Numbered from the stretch's first letter, positions 1 to 9,476 are shown. The stretch: 64,000 nucleotides of DNA from Paenibacillus phyllosphaerae (GCF_014192105.1 NZ_JACHXK010000001.1:434001-498000); one strand, 5' to 3'. Translations and numbers: made by a program. The notes: generated by a model not told the origin, from the letters alone.

Positions 1-73
1 AATATACGAGCGGATGCCCGTTTATATTTTGATGCAGAATCGGGAATTGCTCCCGAATCGCCTCAATGTTCAT
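1..73 (-). CDS. sufS: SufS cysteine desulfurase, N-terminal fragment (partial)
   Basis: The first 24 codons of a gene that runs off the left edge. The start codon overlaps the stop of sufD by four bases (ATGA), the usual translational coupling in suf operons. The visible peptide begins MNIEAIREQFPIL and continues with a histidine and an N-G-x-P-L-V-Y segment, which matches the N-terminus of SufS-type group II cysteine desulfurases. SufS takes sulfur from cysteine and passes it, through SufU in Gram-positives, to the SufBCD scaffold. No catalytic residue lies in the visible part, so the assignment rests on this short match and on gene order. Confidence 0.85.
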   Translation of the reverse strand, partial: MNIEAIREQFPILHQNINGHPLVY

Positions 74-1377
74 GCCTGCAGCTTCCTTTCAAGAAGCAGT
101 CGGAGCTGTTCCTGTACAGCATCGATCGGAATTTCGGATACGACAGGTGCCAGGAAGCCGTTGATGATCAGACGCTCCGCTTCACGCTTCGAAATACCAC
201 GGGACATCAGGTAGTACACTTGCTCTGGATTCACTTGGCCGACCGATGCTGCGTGGCCCGCAGTAACGTCATCCTCGTCAATCAGAAGGATCGGGTTCGC
301 GTCGCCGCGCGCTTTCGGGCTGAGCATGAGCACTTTCTCGGTCTGCTCGCCGTTAGCTTTGGTCGCGCCTTTCTCGATCTTGGTAATGCCATTGATGATC
401 GCCGTTGCGGAATCCTTCATAACCGCGCGGGTTACCATCTGGCTGTCGGAGCTGCGGCCGACGTGAACAGCGCCTGTCGTAAGCGACATCTGCTGTTTGC
501 CGGAACCGATGCTGATGACTTTCGCATCCGAAGTCGAACCGTTGCCGCGAAGCACGGAACGCGTCTCGGACAGCGTATTGCCGTCATGCAGATCGCCGAC
601 GATCCATTCGATGCGGCCGTCATTCTCAACGACAGCGCGGCGGATCGACAGATCGATGATGTTCTCAGCCATATGGTGCACAGTTGCGAAGCGAACATGT
701 GCCCCCGGCTTAACGAATACTTCGACGATGTTCTGAAGCACGAGCGCTTGCTGCTCGCCTTCATAGAGGCTGCTTGCGTTATCCACGTAAGTCACGCGGG
801 AGTTATTGTCAGCTACGACGAGCACGTGCGGAGCGAACGTTGCTTGCGCATCGTCGCTGTACAGAAGCGCTTGAAGCGGTACTGCTACTTCAACATTCTT
901 CGGCACGTACAGGAACACCCCGCCATTCCATATTGCGGAATGAAGCGCGGACAGCTTGTTCTCATCCTGCGCGACAGCCTTGAACAGATATTGTTGAACG
1001 AGATCGCCATGCTCGCGCACTGCCGTCTCGAGATCAGTGAAAATGACGCCTTGGCTTTGTAGCTCGGCGGACAGCTGCTTGAATACAGCGCCAGAGTTGC
1101 GTTGAACAACGAACCCTGCCTGTCCTTCACCGGTCAACGTGCGCAGCGACTCCGGAAGCTCGTCTGCCGACGCAAGGACTGCCGGTGCTTTGTATTCGCC
1201 TACTGCATTCAAATTCCAGCGGTCGATCCGGACTTTCTCCGGTTTCGGCCATTCCAGCGTTTCCGTAAGCTCAGCGCCTTGAACGCGCAGCGCCGTGAGC
1301 CATTCCGGCTCGCCCTTGCTGAGGGAAAGCGCCTCGGCGGCTTGGCGGTTAACCGGAGTTGATAGTTGTGTACTCAT
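70..1377 (-). CDS. sufD: SufD, Fe-S cluster assembly scaffold component
   Basis: A 435-residue SufBD-family protein, normal length for SufD. SufD forms the SufBC2D scaffold with SufB and the ATPase SufC, where Fe-S clusters are built in the cytosol. The C-terminal half carries the family beta-helix region (around residues 190-380) and the conserved tail with a DEDDVTAGHAAS segment followed by a YYLMSRG stretch. The start is supported by a strong GGAGGAGGAG site a few bases upstream. It lies 21 bases after sufC and overlaps sufS by four bases, so the three form one transcript. SufD and SufB are related; the position directly after sufC and the length favour SufD. Confidence 0.95.
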   Translation of the reverse strand: MSTQLSTPVNRQAAEALSLSKGEPEWLTALRVQGAELTETLEWPKPEKVRIDRWNLNAVGEYKAPAVLASADELPESLRTLTGEGQAGFVVQRNSGAVFKQLSAELQSQGVIFTDLETAVREHGDLVQQYLFKAVAQDENKLSALHSAIWNGGVFLYVPKNVEVAVPLQALLYSDDAQATFAPHVLVVADNNSRVTYVDNASSLYEGEQQALVLQNIVEVFVKPGAHVRFATVHHMAENIIDLSIRRAVVENDGRIEWIVGDLHDGNTLSETRSVLRGNGSTSDAKVISIGSGKQQMSLTTGAVHVGRSSDSQMVTRAVMKDSATAIINGITKIEKGATKANGEQTEKVLMLSPKARGDANPILLIDEDDVTAGHAASVGQVNPEQVYYLMSRGISKREAERLIINGFLAPVVSEIPIDAVQEQLRLLLERKLQA

Positions 1378-1398
1378 TGTCGATTACTCCTCCTCCGC

Positions 1399-2178
1399 TT
1401 AAGCCTGGCCGACGGTTTCGTCCACGATGCCCAGTTCTTCTTTAACCCAATCATAACCTTCGTTCTCCAGACGCTCTGCCAGTTCAGGACCGCCGGATTT
1501 CACGATGCGGCCTTGCATCATTACGTGTACGAAGTCTGGCTTGATGTAGTTGAGGAGACGTTGGTAGTGCGTAATGATCAGGAAGCCGCGCTCTTCGGAA
1601 CGCATGCTGTTCACGCCGGCTGCAACGATTTTCAGTGCGTCGATGTCAAGACCGGAGTCGATCTCGTCGAGTACGACGATCTTCGGATCCAGCATCAGCA
1701 TTTGCAGAATTTCGTTACGCTTCTTCTCGCCGCCGGAGAATCCTTCGTTCAGGTAACGGTGCGCGAACTCAGGGTTCATGTCGAGTTCTTTCATCTTAGC
1801 TTCCATTTGGCGAATGAACTTGATGAGCGAGATCTCGTTGCCTTCGCCGCGGCGAGCGTTGATTGCGCTGCGCAGGAAGTCGGAGTTCGTTACGCCTGCG
1901 ATTTCGCTCGGATACTGCATAGCGAGGAACAGGCCTGCACGTGCGCGCTCGTCCGTATCCATCTCCATCAGATCTTCGCCGTCAAGCGTTGCAGTGCCTT
2001 CTGTTACTTCATATTTCGGGTGGCCCATCAGTGCCGAAGCGAGCGTACTCTTACCAGTACCGTTCGGACCCATGATGGCGTGAACTTCGCCACCTTTAAT
2101 TTCAATGTTGATGCCTTTAAGAATCTCTTTATCTTCGATCGAAGCCTTCAAGCCTTCGATCACGAAATGCGTTGCCAT
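1399..2178 (-). CDS. sufC: SufC, ATPase of the Fe-S assembly complex
   Basis: A 259-residue ABC-type ATPase that works in the soluble SufBCD complex rather than in transport. Visible motifs in order are Walker [10 protein letters not shown] (about residue 37), the Q-loop region, the signature [10 protein letters not shown], Walker [14 protein letters not shown] and the H-loop IITHYQRL. The EIDSGLD form of Walker B and the KKRNE ending of the signature are typical of SufC. It is the first gene of the operon and reads leftwards into sufD and sufS. A promoter with a Fur-like box lies 60-90 bases upstream. Confidence 0.97.
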   Translation of the reverse strand: MATHFVIEGLKASIEDKEILKGINIEIKGGEVHAIMGPNGTGKSTLASALMGHPKYEVTEGTATLDGEDLMEMDTDERARAGLFLAMQYPSEIAGVTNSDFLRSAINARRGEGNEISLIKFIRQMEAKMKELDMNPEFAHRYLNEGFSGGEKKRNEILQMLMLDPKIVVLDEIDSGLDIDALKIVAAGVNSMRSEERGFLIITHYQRLLNYIKPDFVHVMMQGRIVKSGGPELAERLENEGYDWVKEELGIVDETVGQA

Positions 2179-2230
2179 AATGTGCTGCTCCCTCCGTTAG
2201 TCGGTTGTCCCATTTGTGACAATTCCTTAT

Positions 2231-2267
2231 TGATAATTATTCTAATCTGATTCTCAGTGATTATCAA
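2231..2267 (-). promoter_or_regulatory. suf operon promoter with Fur-like operator in the spacer
   Basis: On the minus strand TTGATA (2262-2267) and TAGAAT (2239-2244) are separated by exactly 17 bases. The same stretch contains TGATAATCA and TGAGAATCA as direct 9-mers one base apart (2248-2266), plus a further TTATCA, which resembles overlapping Fur 7-1-7 boxes. Iron-responsive control of suf by Fur is known in several bacteria; its use here is inferred from the motif only. Confidence 0.6.
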
Positions 2268-2335
2268 TCTAATTTTATTACAAATATGTGTCCAAATCAA
2301 CTTTCGCCTCTGCTTACAACCTTCCCGGTGACTCG

Positions 2336-2920
2336 CTACAGTCCTAGCGCCAAGCGGATTTCCTGCACTTTCGCAGCGAAAATGTCGTCGTCCAGCACCG
2401 GCTTGAACGCGCGTGCCGGAATCCCGTCTTCCAGCGTTACCCAAGACTTGCAGCCCGTATATGCCGGGCGCTGCGGAATCTCGGTCTCCTCGAGCACATA
2501 GACGCGCAGCAGCAGCAGATGCAGCGGCTTCGTCCGCTTCCACTTTAGCCGTTCCTCGGCGAACGTATCGGTCCAGATATGGAATTCCCTGACTTTATCC
2601 AGTGTATCCTGATCGCGGATTTCAATATCATCCACGACCTCCGCGTAAGCGTTTATTTTCACCGTATCGCCGCCGGGCGCATAGCCTTGCAGCGTCTCTT
2701 GTATTCCGCTCTGGTAGGGCGCCTTCAGCAGCTCAGGTTTCTGATGCTCGTAAGCCGGCAGCAAGTAAAATTGCGGGCTGCGCAGCTGAAAGTCGCGAGT
2801 CTCCTCCGCGATGCCGCCTTTGCGAAGCACCATGATCTGTTCCCCCTCGGAAAGCGCCTTAACCGCGACCGCCCATTCCTTAAGCGCGACTGGCAACCGT
2901 TGTTCCGGGCTCGTCATCGT
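2336..2920 (-). CDS. DUF1802 family protein
   Basis: A 194-residue cytosolic protein of the DUF1802 family, whose role is unknown. Family features visible are the N-terminal ALKEWAVAVKAL helix, the ILRKGGI-like VLRKGGIAEE segment, and the central block with FYLLPAYEHQKPELLK. An upstream in-frame ATG at 2956 is rejected because it lies inside a TATAAT promoter -10 element (about 2952-2957 region on the minus strand). The chosen ATG at 2920 follows a GGGGGGATGG ribosome site. It diverges from mtnK across about 180 bases. Nothing in the context points to a function. Confidence 0.8.
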   Translation of the reverse strand, partial: TMTSPEQRLPVALKEWAVAVKALSEGEQIMVLRKGGIAEETRDFQLRSPQFYLLPAYEHQKPELLKAPYQSGIQETLQGYAPGGDTVKINAYAEVVDDIEIRDQDTLDKVREFHIWTDTFAEERLKWKRTKPLHLLLLRVYVLEETEIPQRPAYTGCKSWVTLEDGIPARAFKPVLDDDIFAAKVQEIRLALGL

Positions 2921-3102
2921 CCATCCCCCCACGTCCTGACACAAGTGCCTACCCATTATAACAGAGCAGGTATTCCAACGCGAACCAATATTCGGTATAC
3001 TTGTTGCAGATCAAAACCACATCAGGAAGCAGCAGCCTTCTACCTCTCTTAAGGGGCGATGCAAGCTTCTTCCCTACCCTTACGAACCGGAGGTGGACAA
3101 CC

Positions 3103-4323
3103 ATGTCTACTTATCATCCATTGACCGAGAATGAAGCGATCGAGATCGCCCGTTCTCTGACGAGCGTGCTGCCGAATGCGGAGACGCTTCATTGCCGCGA
3201 GATCGGCGACGGCAACTTGAATCTCGTGTTCCACATTACCGACCCGAATAGCGGTCGGAGCCTGATCATGAAGCAAGCGCTGCCTTACGCCAAGGTAGTT
3301 GGCGAATCATGGCCGCTTACGCTTGACCGCGCGCGCATCGAGAGCGAATCGCTCATTATCGAAGGGAAGCTTGCGCCAGAGCTCGTCCCGCAAGTGTACA
3401 AATATGATCCGGAGCTTGCGCTGACGATCATGGAGGACTTAAGCGACCATGTCATTATGCGCCGCGGCCTGATCGAAGGCGGACGTTATCCGCGTTTTGC
3501 CGAGGACATCTCCACCTTCCTCGCGCAGACGTTGTTCTTCACCTCGGATCTGGGCATGAACCAACAAGAGAAGAAGCTTCGCGTGCGCGACTTTATTAAC
3601 CCTGAATTGTGCAAAATAACCGAAGATCTTATTTTCGATGATCCATACACGGTGTCGGCGAACAATAGCTACGATGCGGCCATCGAGGATGAAGCCGAAG
3701 AGCTGCGCACCGACGGCGAGCTTCATCTGGAAGTTGCGCTGCTGCGCGAGAAGTTCCTGACGCAAGCGCAAGCGCTACTGCACGGCGACCTGCATACGGG
3801 CAGCATCTTCATCACGCCGGAGTCGACTAAAGTCATTGACCCGGAATTCGCTTACTTCGGGCCAATGGGCTTTGACATCGGCGCCGTTCTTGCGAACTTG
3901 CTGCTGAACTACGCATCGCGTGACGGTTGGCATGCATCGGATTCGGAAGCGGCCGATTATCGCGAATATCTGATTACGACGATCCGTGACATCTGGACGC
4001 AATTCGAAGCCAAGTTCCTCAAGCTATGGGATGAGCACGGCATCGACCGGATCGCATCGGCAGCCCCTGGCTACAAGGAACTATATATGAAGCGATTGCT
4101 TCAAGACACGATCGGATTCGCCGGCGCGAAGATGGTCCGCCGCATCGTTGGCCTTGCCCATGTAGCAGATATCGACCGCATTGAAGATGCAGCCGTTCGC
4201 GAACGCGCTCAACGCACAGCTCTTGCCATCGGCAAATCACTCATTAAACTGAATCGTCGCGCAGAGTCGATCGAACAATTGATAGACGCTGCAGTTACTG
4301 CCTCTTCGGCAGTAAAGGCATAA
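3103..4323 (+). CDS. mtnK: MtnK, S-methyl-5-thioribose kinase
   Basis: A 406-residue kinase that phosphorylates methylthioribose with ATP in the methionine salvage pathway. The fold is APH/choline-kinase-like: a glycine-rich GDGNLNLVF loop near residue 39, the HGDLHTGS catalytic loop near residue 227, and [13 protein letters not shown] metal-binding segment near residue 246. The ATG at 3103 follows ACCGGAGGTGG. The next gene, mtnA, acts on its product and starts 16 bases after its stop, so they form an operon. The upstream region shows no S-box (SAM riboswitch) core, which precedes mtnK in Bacillus subtilis. Confidence 0.96.
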   Translation: MSTYHPLTENEAIEIARSLTSVLPNAETLHCREIGDGNLNLVFHITDPNSGRSLIMKQALPYAKVVGESWPLTLDRARIESESLIIEGKLAPELVPQVYKYDPELALTIMEDLSDHVIMRRGLIEGGRYPRFAEDISTFLAQTLFFTSDLGMNQQEKKLRVRDFINPELCKITEDLIFDDPYTVSANNSYDAAIEDEAEELRTDGELHLEVALLREKFLTQAQALLHGDLHTGSIFITPESTKVIDPEFAYFGPMGFDIGAVLANLLLNYASRDGWHASDSEAADYREYLITTIRDIWTQFEAKFLKLWDEHGIDRIASAAPGYKELYMKRLLQDTIGFAGAKMVRRIVGLAHVADIDRIEDAAVRERAQRTALAIGKSLIKLNRRAESIEQLIDAAVTASSAVKA

Positions 4324-4339
4324 GGAAAGGAAAGTAAAC

Positions 4340-5422
4340 ATGACACAATCGACATCAACCGCCCTGCAATCCGTTATCTGGGCAGGCGAACATCTTGATC
4401 TGCTCGACCAGCGCCTACTCCCAGAGGAGATCGTCTACCTTCCCCTGGTCACCGTAGAGGACGTATGGGAAGCCATCCGTCACCTGAAAGTTCGCGGCGC
4501 GCCGGCCATCGGCATCTCCGCGGCTTACGGCGTCGTGCTCGGCGGCCGCAACAGCGAGACGATCGAGCAATGGCTCGAAGCGGTCAAGGCTGCTTCCGCG
4601 CATCTGGCGACGAGCCGTCCGACAGCCGTTAACCTGTTCTGGGCGCTCGACCGCATGAGAGCGGCGGCAGATCGTATCGTCGAGAGCGGCGCCCCGCTGG
4701 AAGCGGCGAAGCGCGCCCTGCTCGATGAAGCCATCGCGATCCAAAGCGAAGACGAAGAGACGAACCGCCTCATCGGCGAGCATGCGCTGTCACTGTTCGA
4801 AGATGGCATGGGCGTGCTCACGCACTGTAATGCAGGCGGACTTGCAACAGCCAAGTACGGTACCGCATTGGCACCGTTCTATCTCGCGCAAGAACGCGGC
4901 ATCAGCCTGAAAGTGTTCGCTGACGAGACGCGTCCGGTCCTCCAAGGCGCACGCCTTACGGCTTTCGAGCTGCAGCAAGCAGGCGTTGATGTGACGCTCA
5001 TCTGCGATAACATGGCCGGCATGGTGATGAACAAAGGATGGGTCAATGCCGTAATCGTCGGCACCGACCGCGTTGCGGCGAACGGCGATGTCGCCAACAA
5101 AATCGGCACGTACAGCGTTGCCGTTCTTGCGAAGGCACATGGCATTCCATTCTATGTGGCTTGCCCGCTGTCCACCATCGACCTGAACACACCGTCGGGC
5201 GATCTCATTCCGATCGAGGAGCGCGGCGCCGAAGAGATAACGGAAGGCTTCGGCAAACGGACCGCTCCGGTGGGCGTGAAAGTGTTCAACCCGGCGTTCG
5301 ACGTAACGCCGCATGAATATGTAACTGCCATCATTACCGAGAAGGGCATCGTCCAAGCGCCATTCGATGTCAACTTGAAGAAACTGTTCGAACAAGGTGA
5401 AACGACTGACGCCGACCTTTAG
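4340..5422 (+). CDS. mtnA: MtnA, S-methyl-5-thioribose-1-phosphate isomerase
   Basis: A 360-residue isomerase of the eIF2B-like family. It converts methylthioribose-1-phosphate to methylthioribulose-1-phosphate, the step after MtnK. The catalytic cysteine is seen at about residue 163 (THCNAGGL) and the catalytic aspartate at about residue 243 ([10 protein letters not shown]); the [13 protein letters not shown] block near residue 52 is also family-typical. Start supported by GGAAAGG upstream. The last codons and stop lie inside a hairpin-forming stretch that is duplicated immediately downstream (see the repeat features at 5394-5600). Confidence 0.96.
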   Translation: MTQSTSTALQSVIWAGEHLDLLDQRLLPEEIVYLPLVTVEDVWEAIRHLKVRGAPAIGISAAYGVVLGGRNSETIEQWLEAVKAASAHLATSRPTAVNLFWALDRMRAAADRIVESGAPLEAAKRALLDEAIAIQSEDEETNRLIGEHALSLFEDGMGVLTHCNAGGLATAKYGTALAPFYLAQERGISLKVFADETRPVLQGARLTAFELQQAGVDVTLICDNMAGMVMNKGWVNAVIVGTDRVAANGDVANKIGTYSVAVLAKAHGIPFYVACPLSTIDLNTPSGDLIPIEERGAEEITEGFGKRTAPVGVKVFNPAFDVTPHEYVTAIITEKGIVQAPFDVNLKKLFEQGETTDADL

Positions 5423-5600
5423 CGGCGTAGTAAGTTTCATTCCGGAGAAATAGAAGATAATTTATAAACGTGAAACTTATAAATGCTTCTATTTCAAGGT
5501 GAAACGACTGACGCCGACCTCTAGCGGCGTAGTAAGATTCACTCCGGAGAAATAGAAGATGATTGATAAGCGTGAAACTTATGAATGCTTCTATTTCAAG
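5394..5600 (+). repeat. Tandem duplication (about 104 bp x 2) covering the mtnA 3' end and downstream hairpins
   Basis: Bases 5394-5496 and 5497-5600 are two imperfect copies, differing at about a dozen positions. Each copy holds the final mtnA codons and stop, a hairpin (ACGCCG pairing with CGGCGT around the stop codon), and a second long hairpin in which GAAATAGAAG pairs with CTTCTATTTC (first copy 5447-5456 with 5486-5495) around an inner stem. In copy 1 the inner stem is TTTATAA/TTATAAA and in copy 2 ATAAG/CTTAT, so pairing is kept while bases change. It may act as the operon terminator, though no long T-run follows. Confidence 0.75.
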
Positions 5601-5686
5601 AATAAAGAATTAAGAAGGGTTGCCGTCATTGGAGCATAAATTAGCACCATGGCGGCAACCCTGTTATGTGCTAAGCGACAGATCGT

Positions 5687-5992
5687 CTAGAGCATTAACG
5701 CCACTGCGTCCGAACCCTTCATCCCCGGGCTGATCCCGAGCGCGAGCGCCGCGCCGGTGACGGATTCGAGCGGAGCGGCCATCAGATCTTCCAAAGTACG
5801 GACACCGACAGCACGGCCGGCAATAATGTTCCTGTCGCTGAGCTTCTCATTCAGCAAGCCAACGTCCAAGGCACCGCACATGATGTAGCCTTTATCCGTT
5901 GTAACAGCGAGCAGCGTCGTCTTTGGCAGCTTCACTTCCACGCCAAGGACGGTTGCGCCATTGTCGAGCACGATTGGAACCATTCGCATCAT
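5687..5992 (-). CDS. DUF1805 (YunC-like) protein
   Basis: A 101-residue protein matching the DUF1805/YunC family in length and in its conserved core: an N-terminal VELPK-like VKLPKTTLL strand, GYIMCGALDV, and a C-terminal GISPGMKGSDAVALM. YunC is a small protein of unknown role in Bacillus subtilis. The ATG at 5992 follows AAAGGAGGTGG with nine-base spacing; a second in-frame ATG is the next codon. It stands alone, convergent with mtnA across the duplicated hairpin region. Confidence 0.85.
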   Translation of the reverse strand: MMRMVPIVLDNGATVLGVEVKLPKTTLLAVTTDKGYIMCGALDVGLLNEKLSDRNIIAGRAVGVRTLEDLMAAPLESVTGAALALGISPGMKGSDAVALML

Positions 5993-6162
5993 CCGAAACC
6001 ACCTCCTTTATAGCGGGCATGTCGAGCGATTTTCCACTCCCCCCTACTATATGCGGGACGTTTGGATTCGGTGTTGCGCTGGCATAAAAGCCTCACTTCT
6101 CCTGTAGGATTCCTAGTACGAAAATGGTATGATTAGAGATATTCATGTCATATGGAGGCATT

Positions 6163-6690
6163 ATGAAAACAAACGATCACGAGGCTCATAGCGGACAGAC
6201 TGCCTTTTTGTTCAACGTGGATATTATGGTAGAGGGCGAAACCAATGCGGTTGCAATGGAGAGGCTTCTTCATATACTTAATCAAGCTCACTTTCATGAT
6301 TTCAAAATAAAATCCGGCGTCAATCTGGGGCTGAGAATTCAAGAACTGAGCCAGCTCGGCCAACGTCTCCAGCAGTTGGAGCAGCGGTTCGCAGCCAACC
6401 AGAGCGCACAACAGGCAGCGCCTCCTGCACCACCGGCGAAGCCAGCTACAACGACCAAAGCTGCCGTTATGCCAACGACATATACCTTCTTTACCGACCG
6501 GATGGAGAAAGTTATTGCCGAGAAACGGCTGATCCGACTTAAGGTCAATCGCGGCGCAGGCGTCATGCTCAGCATCCCTTGCCGGGTGCTAAGCTTCGAT
6601 GAAGAGAAACAAACGACTACCGTTTATCACGTCGATGAGAAACAGGTCTATACGTTTAAGTGGACGGAGATTGAAGATTTCATCGTCTGA
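6163..6690 (+). CDS. Hypothetical protein with coiled-coil, Pro/Ala linker and C-terminal beta domain
   Basis: A 175-residue protein I do not recognise. The start at 6163 follows TATGGAGGCATT; an upstream ATG at 6145 has no ribosome site. Residues 1-65 include a possible strand-rich start (FLFNVDIMVEGET) and an MERLLHILNQAHFHDF helix; residues 60-80 are a glutamine- and leucine-rich coiled coil (ELSQLGQRLQQLEQ). Residues 85-105 are a low-complexity proline/alanine linker. The C-terminal 65 residues look like a small beta-rich domain ending with VYTFKWTEIEDFIV. No signal peptide or membrane segment. A terminator follows directly, so it is a single-gene unit. Confidence 0.75.
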   Translation: MKTNDHEAHSGQTAFLFNVDIMVEGETNAVAMERLLHILNQAHFHDFKIKSGVNLGLRIQELSQLGQRLQQLEQRFAANQSAQQAAPPAPPAKPATTTKAAVMPTTYTFFTDRMEKVIAEKRLIRLKVNRGAGVMLSIPCRVLSFDEEKQTTTVYHVDEKQVYTFKWTEIEDFIV

Positions 6691-6697
6691 ATACATT

Positions 6698-6733
6698 AAA
6701 GGAGCGCCTCGCATGAGTAGCGCTCCTTTCTTT
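6698..6733 (+). terminator. Rho-independent terminator of the 6163-6690 gene
   Basis: AAAGGAGCGC (6698-6707) pairs perfectly with GCGCTCCTTT (6720-6729), followed by CTTTAT. It starts seven bases after the stop codon. Confidence 0.85.
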
Positions 6734-6790
6734 ATAAAGAGATTGGATGCAAGGTCATTGTGTCATATTCCGTTCCGATAGGCATAGATA

Positions 6791-6831
6791 CAACAAAAAG
6801 GCGCACACCTGCATCACAGGTGTACGCCTCA
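6791..6831 (-). terminator. Terminator of the DUF423 gene
   Basis: Read on the minus strand: AGGCG, one mismatch, then ACACCTG pairing across a short loop, closing with CGCCT and followed by TTTTTGTTG. It lies just downstream of the gene that ends at 6845. Confidence 0.85.
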
Positions 6832-6844
6832 ACTTCGTTCTACA

Positions 6845-7231
6845 TTACGCTCTGCGGCTCGTCCACAATGCACGCACAACCAGTACCCATGCCGCGATGA
6901 ACGAGACGCCGCCCAGCGGAGTAATCGGTCCGAACAGCGAAAGCTCGGTTATCGAGAGCGCATACAAGCTGCCGGAGAACAGGAAGATGCCCAGGTGCAT
7001 CAGTCGGCCAGCCCAGCGAATTCCTTTGGTTTCCCCAATCCGATCCGCGATAATCGCAACCAAGATAAGGCCTAGCGCATGATACATATGATAGCGGACG
7101 CCCGTTTCGAATACAGCCAGCATGTCGTCAGGCAGCTTGTCCTTCAGACTATGCGCGCCGAACGCGCCAAGAATTACGGCAAGGCCTGCATGAGCGGCGC
7201 CGAACGCGCCGAATTTGGAAAACATCGTCAT
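6845..7231 (-). CDS. DUF423 (YwdK-like) small membrane protein
   Basis: A 128-residue integral membrane protein with four predicted helices, the layout of the DUF423 family (YwdK in Bacillus subtilis, YgdD in Escherichia coli), whose role is unknown. Family motifs are seen: LGAFGAHSLKDKL in the first loop, TGVRYHMYHALGL, and GPITPLGGVSFIAAW near the end. The start at 7231 is chosen because GAAGGGGCG lies seven bases upstream; in-frame ATGs at 7246 lack a good site. Followed by its own terminator. Confidence 0.88.
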   Translation of the reverse strand: MTMFSKFGAFGAAHAGLAVILGAFGAHSLKDKLPDDMLAVFETGVRYHMYHALGLILVAIIADRIGETKGIRWAGRLMHLGIFLFSGSLYALSITELSLFGPITPLGGVSFIAAWVLVVRALWTSRRA

Positions 7232-7348
7232 CTTTCGCCCCTTCATCTTTGCAAGTGTTCATTAATCAGGTACAATGTGGTCTAATCGCGATGATGTAAG
7301 CATTTGGAATCATCACCATTCTCATCTAATAAAGGAGTTCTTCCCGTA

Positions 7349-7816
7349 ATGACAGACCCATTCAACCTTCAGAAACAGCCCGAAGAAAACCATTCGCATG
7401 CTCAGTCAGCGGAAAGCTTCGGCAGCTATTCGCCGGACGCAGCCCCGCCGGAGCACAAGCAGAAACATGCCGGCCTTGGTATCGCTTCGTTCATCATCGG
7501 CATCACGAGCATCCTTGCCTTCATTACCAGCATGGTAGTCGCGGCCTCCTCCATTATGAACCAAATTACAGAGGACGGCAACCCGGCCTTGGACGCTGCA
7601 GCGCTGGTCGATTCGGCGGATGGCGCGTTGCTCGTTCTATCCGGCTTGCTGATGATCGGCTGCCTGGCGCTCGCCTTCATCGGTCTGGTGCTTGGCATTA
7701 TCGGCGTATGCCTGAAGAATCGCCGCAAGGTGTTCGGCATCCTCGGCGTCGTATTTAACGGCCTGCTCGTTATGGGGACGATCTCGATCATTGGCCTCGG
7801 ACTCGTCTTACAATAA
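7349..7816 (+). CDS. DUF4190-type membrane protein
   Basis: A 155-residue protein with a polar N-terminal tail (about 45 residues, rich in glutamine, histidine and serine) and three hydrophobic segments. The first (GLGIASFIIGITSILAFITSM) and last ones (LVLGIIGVCLKNRRKVFGILGVVFNGL) match the glycine-rich helix pattern of DUF4190/DUF4352-associated proteins found throughout Bacillota. Function unknown. The ATG at 7349 follows AAAGGAG with a good spacing. A GC-rich hairpin with a T-run lies 45 bases after the stop. Confidence 0.8.
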   Translation: MTDPFNLQKQPEENHSHAQSAESFGSYSPDAAPPEHKQKHAGLGIASFIIGITSILAFITSMVVAASSIMNQITEDGNPALDAAALVDSADGALLVLSGLLMIGCLALAFIGLVLGIIGVCLKNRRKVFGILGVVFNGLLVMGTISIIGLGLVLQ

Positions 7817-7858
7817 AGGTCCATTACCGTCCACTGTCCCTCCATCCTCTAACACTTC

Positions 7859-7908
7859 ACCCGCTTTACGCCGCCATGCACGCATCTTGGCGGAGGCGGG
7901 TTTTTGGC
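7859..7908 (+). terminator. Rho-independent terminator after the DUF4190 gene
   Basis: A GC-rich stem (CCCGC... CGCCGCCA pairing with TGGCGG...GCGGG) followed by TTTTT at 7902-7906. Confidence 0.75.
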
Positions 7909-8118
7909 ATGCTCGCCCTCCCGCTCACCAAAAATCCCGTCCACTACCACATATCCCCCCGCTTAATTGAATATATGTAGTTACAATCTTTTTTCGCTAT
8001 AAGGCTGAAGGGTTAAGGTCTACGCCGGCACGAGAGGCTTGTTGCAGCTTCACGCCGCCTGCTTTTTGAAGTTTCACGAAAATTCGTACATCTTCACCAC
8101 TACGAGGAGGTGTCTTGC

Positions 8119-9273
8119 ATGACCGAGCCGTCTTTCATCGTGTCACGCGAGGATTGGTCGCTTCACCGCAAAGGACATCAGGATCAAGCCCGGCACCAAC
8201 AGAAAGTACGCGATGCGATCAAGCAGAACTTGCCCGATCTGGTATCCGAAGAGAACATCGTCATGTCCGATGGCAAGCATGTCATCAAAATTCCGATTCG
8301 CAGCCTGGATGAGTTCCGCTTTGTCTATAACTTCAACAAGAATAAACATGTCGGCCAGGGCGACGGCGACAGCCAGGTAGGCGATGTGCTCGGCACGGAT
8401 CCGCAGCCGGCCCAGAAGGGCGGCAAGGGCGAAGGCGCCGGCGATCAACCGGGCGACGATGTGGTCGAAGCCGAGATCAGCCTGGCAGAGTTGGAGACGA
8501 TGCTGTTCGAGGAGCTCGAGCTGCCTTATCTGAAGCAGAAGGACCGCGACCAACTGGAGACGAAGGAAATCCGGTTCAACGACATCCGCAAGAAAGGCAT
8601 TATGTCCAATATTGACAAGAAAAGGACCATTCTCGAGAATCTGCGGCGCAACGCCACGAGCGGCACGCCAGGCATCCACGGGATCTCGCCGGATGATCTG
8701 CGGTATAAGACGTGGGAGGAAATCATTAAGCCGCAGTCGAACGCGGTCATTATAGCTATGATGGATACTTCCGGAAGTATGGGCTCGTTCGAAAAGTACG
8801 TCGCGCGCAGCTTCTTCTTCTGGATGACCCGCTTCCTCCGCCATCAATACGAGAAAGTGGACATCGTCTTCATCGCCCACCATACCGAGGCGAAGGAAGT
8901 GACCGAGGAAGAATTCTTCACGCGCGGCGAGAGCGGCGGCACGATCTGCTCCTCAGCCTACATCAAGGCCATCGAGATCATCGACAGCCGGTACCCGCCT
9001 GCGCAGTACAATATCTATCCGTTCCACTTCTCCGACGGCGACAACCTGACGAGCGACAACGAACGGTGCGTGAAGCTGATTGGCGAGCTGCTCAAACGGG
9101 CCAACCTGTTCGGCTACGGCGAAGTCAACCAGTACAACCGCTCCAGTACGCTCATGTCGGCTTACAAGCATATTAACTTCCCGAACTTCATGCACTATGT
9201 CATTCGCGAGAAAGGCGAGGTCTATAACGCGCTGAAGTCATTCTTCCGCAAGCGCGACAGCGTGCCGAGCTGA
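8119..9273 (+). CDS. yhbH: YhbH, DUF444 sporulation protein
   Basis: A 384-residue protein of the YhbH/YeaH (DUF444) family. These proteins have a C-terminal von Willebrand A-like domain; here the metal-site motif DTSGSMG is seen at about residue 216. YhbH is expressed in the mother cell during Bacillus sporulation, and its relatives are conserved next to PrkA and SpoVR. Residues 85-120 are a glycine- and aspartate-rich low-complexity linker. The ATG at 8119 follows GAGGAGG; an in-frame GTG nine bases earlier overlaps that site and is rejected. In this window prkA and spoVR lie 35 and 23 kb away instead of adjacent. Confidence 0.95.
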   Translation: MTEPSFIVSREDWSLHRKGHQDQARHQQKVRDAIKQNLPDLVSEENIVMSDGKHVIKIPIRSLDEFRFVYNFNKNKHVGQGDGDSQVGDVLGTDPQPAQKGGKGEGAGDQPGDDVVEAEISLAELETMLFEELELPYLKQKDRDQLETKEIRFNDIRKKGIMSNIDKKRTILENLRRNATSGTPGIHGISPDDLRYKTWEEIIKPQSNAVIIAMMDTSGSMGSFEKYVARSFFFWMTRFLRHQYEKVDIVFIAHHTEAKEVTEEEFFTRGESGGTICSSAYIKAIEIIDSRYPPAQYNIYPFHFSDGDNLTSDNERCVKLIGELLKRANLFGYGEVNQYNRSSTLMSAYKHINFPNFMHYVIREKGEVYNALKSFFRKRDSVPS

Positions 9274-9336
9274 TCGATTCGCCTCCATACATCGGAGCAC
9301 AAGGTAAAGCGGCTTACGCCATCCTCTTGCGGCGCA

Positions 9337-9403
9337 TTACGTTTCATTCCGGAGAATAGTGGATGATGGATAAGCGTGAAACTTATACATTCTTAGATAT
9401 CCA
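9337..9403 (+). repeat. Third, degenerate copy of the mtnA-downstream hairpin repeat
   Basis: The stretch GTTTCATTCCGGAGAA followed after a gap by GATAAGCGTGAAACTTAT matches the repeat pair at 5434-5600. The inner stem ATAAG/CTTAT is kept, while the outer 10-bp stem seen in the first two copies is degraded. It lies between yhbH and the yhaM terminator. Confidence 0.7.
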
Positions 9404-9442
9404 AAAAAGGATTGCCGGCGCGAACGCCGGCAATCCTTTCGT
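9403..9442. terminator. Bidirectional terminator between yhbH and yhaM
   Basis: A perfect 15-bp stem: AAAGGATTGCCGGCG (9406-9420), loop CGAA, CGCCGGCAATCCTTT (9425-9439). A-run on one side and T-run on the other serve both convergent genes. Confidence 0.92.
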
Positions 9443-9476
9443 ATCTTCGTGCATCTATAAGTGCTAAGGACTTGCG

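Noticed and set aside
220-1062. A 280-codon open frame antisense to sufD
   Set aside because: It mirrors the codon pattern of sufD, has no ribosome site and no resemblance to a protein family.
2957-3102. SAM riboswitch (S-box) before mtnK
   Set aside because: Expected from Bacillus, but no S-box core or terminator arm could be found.
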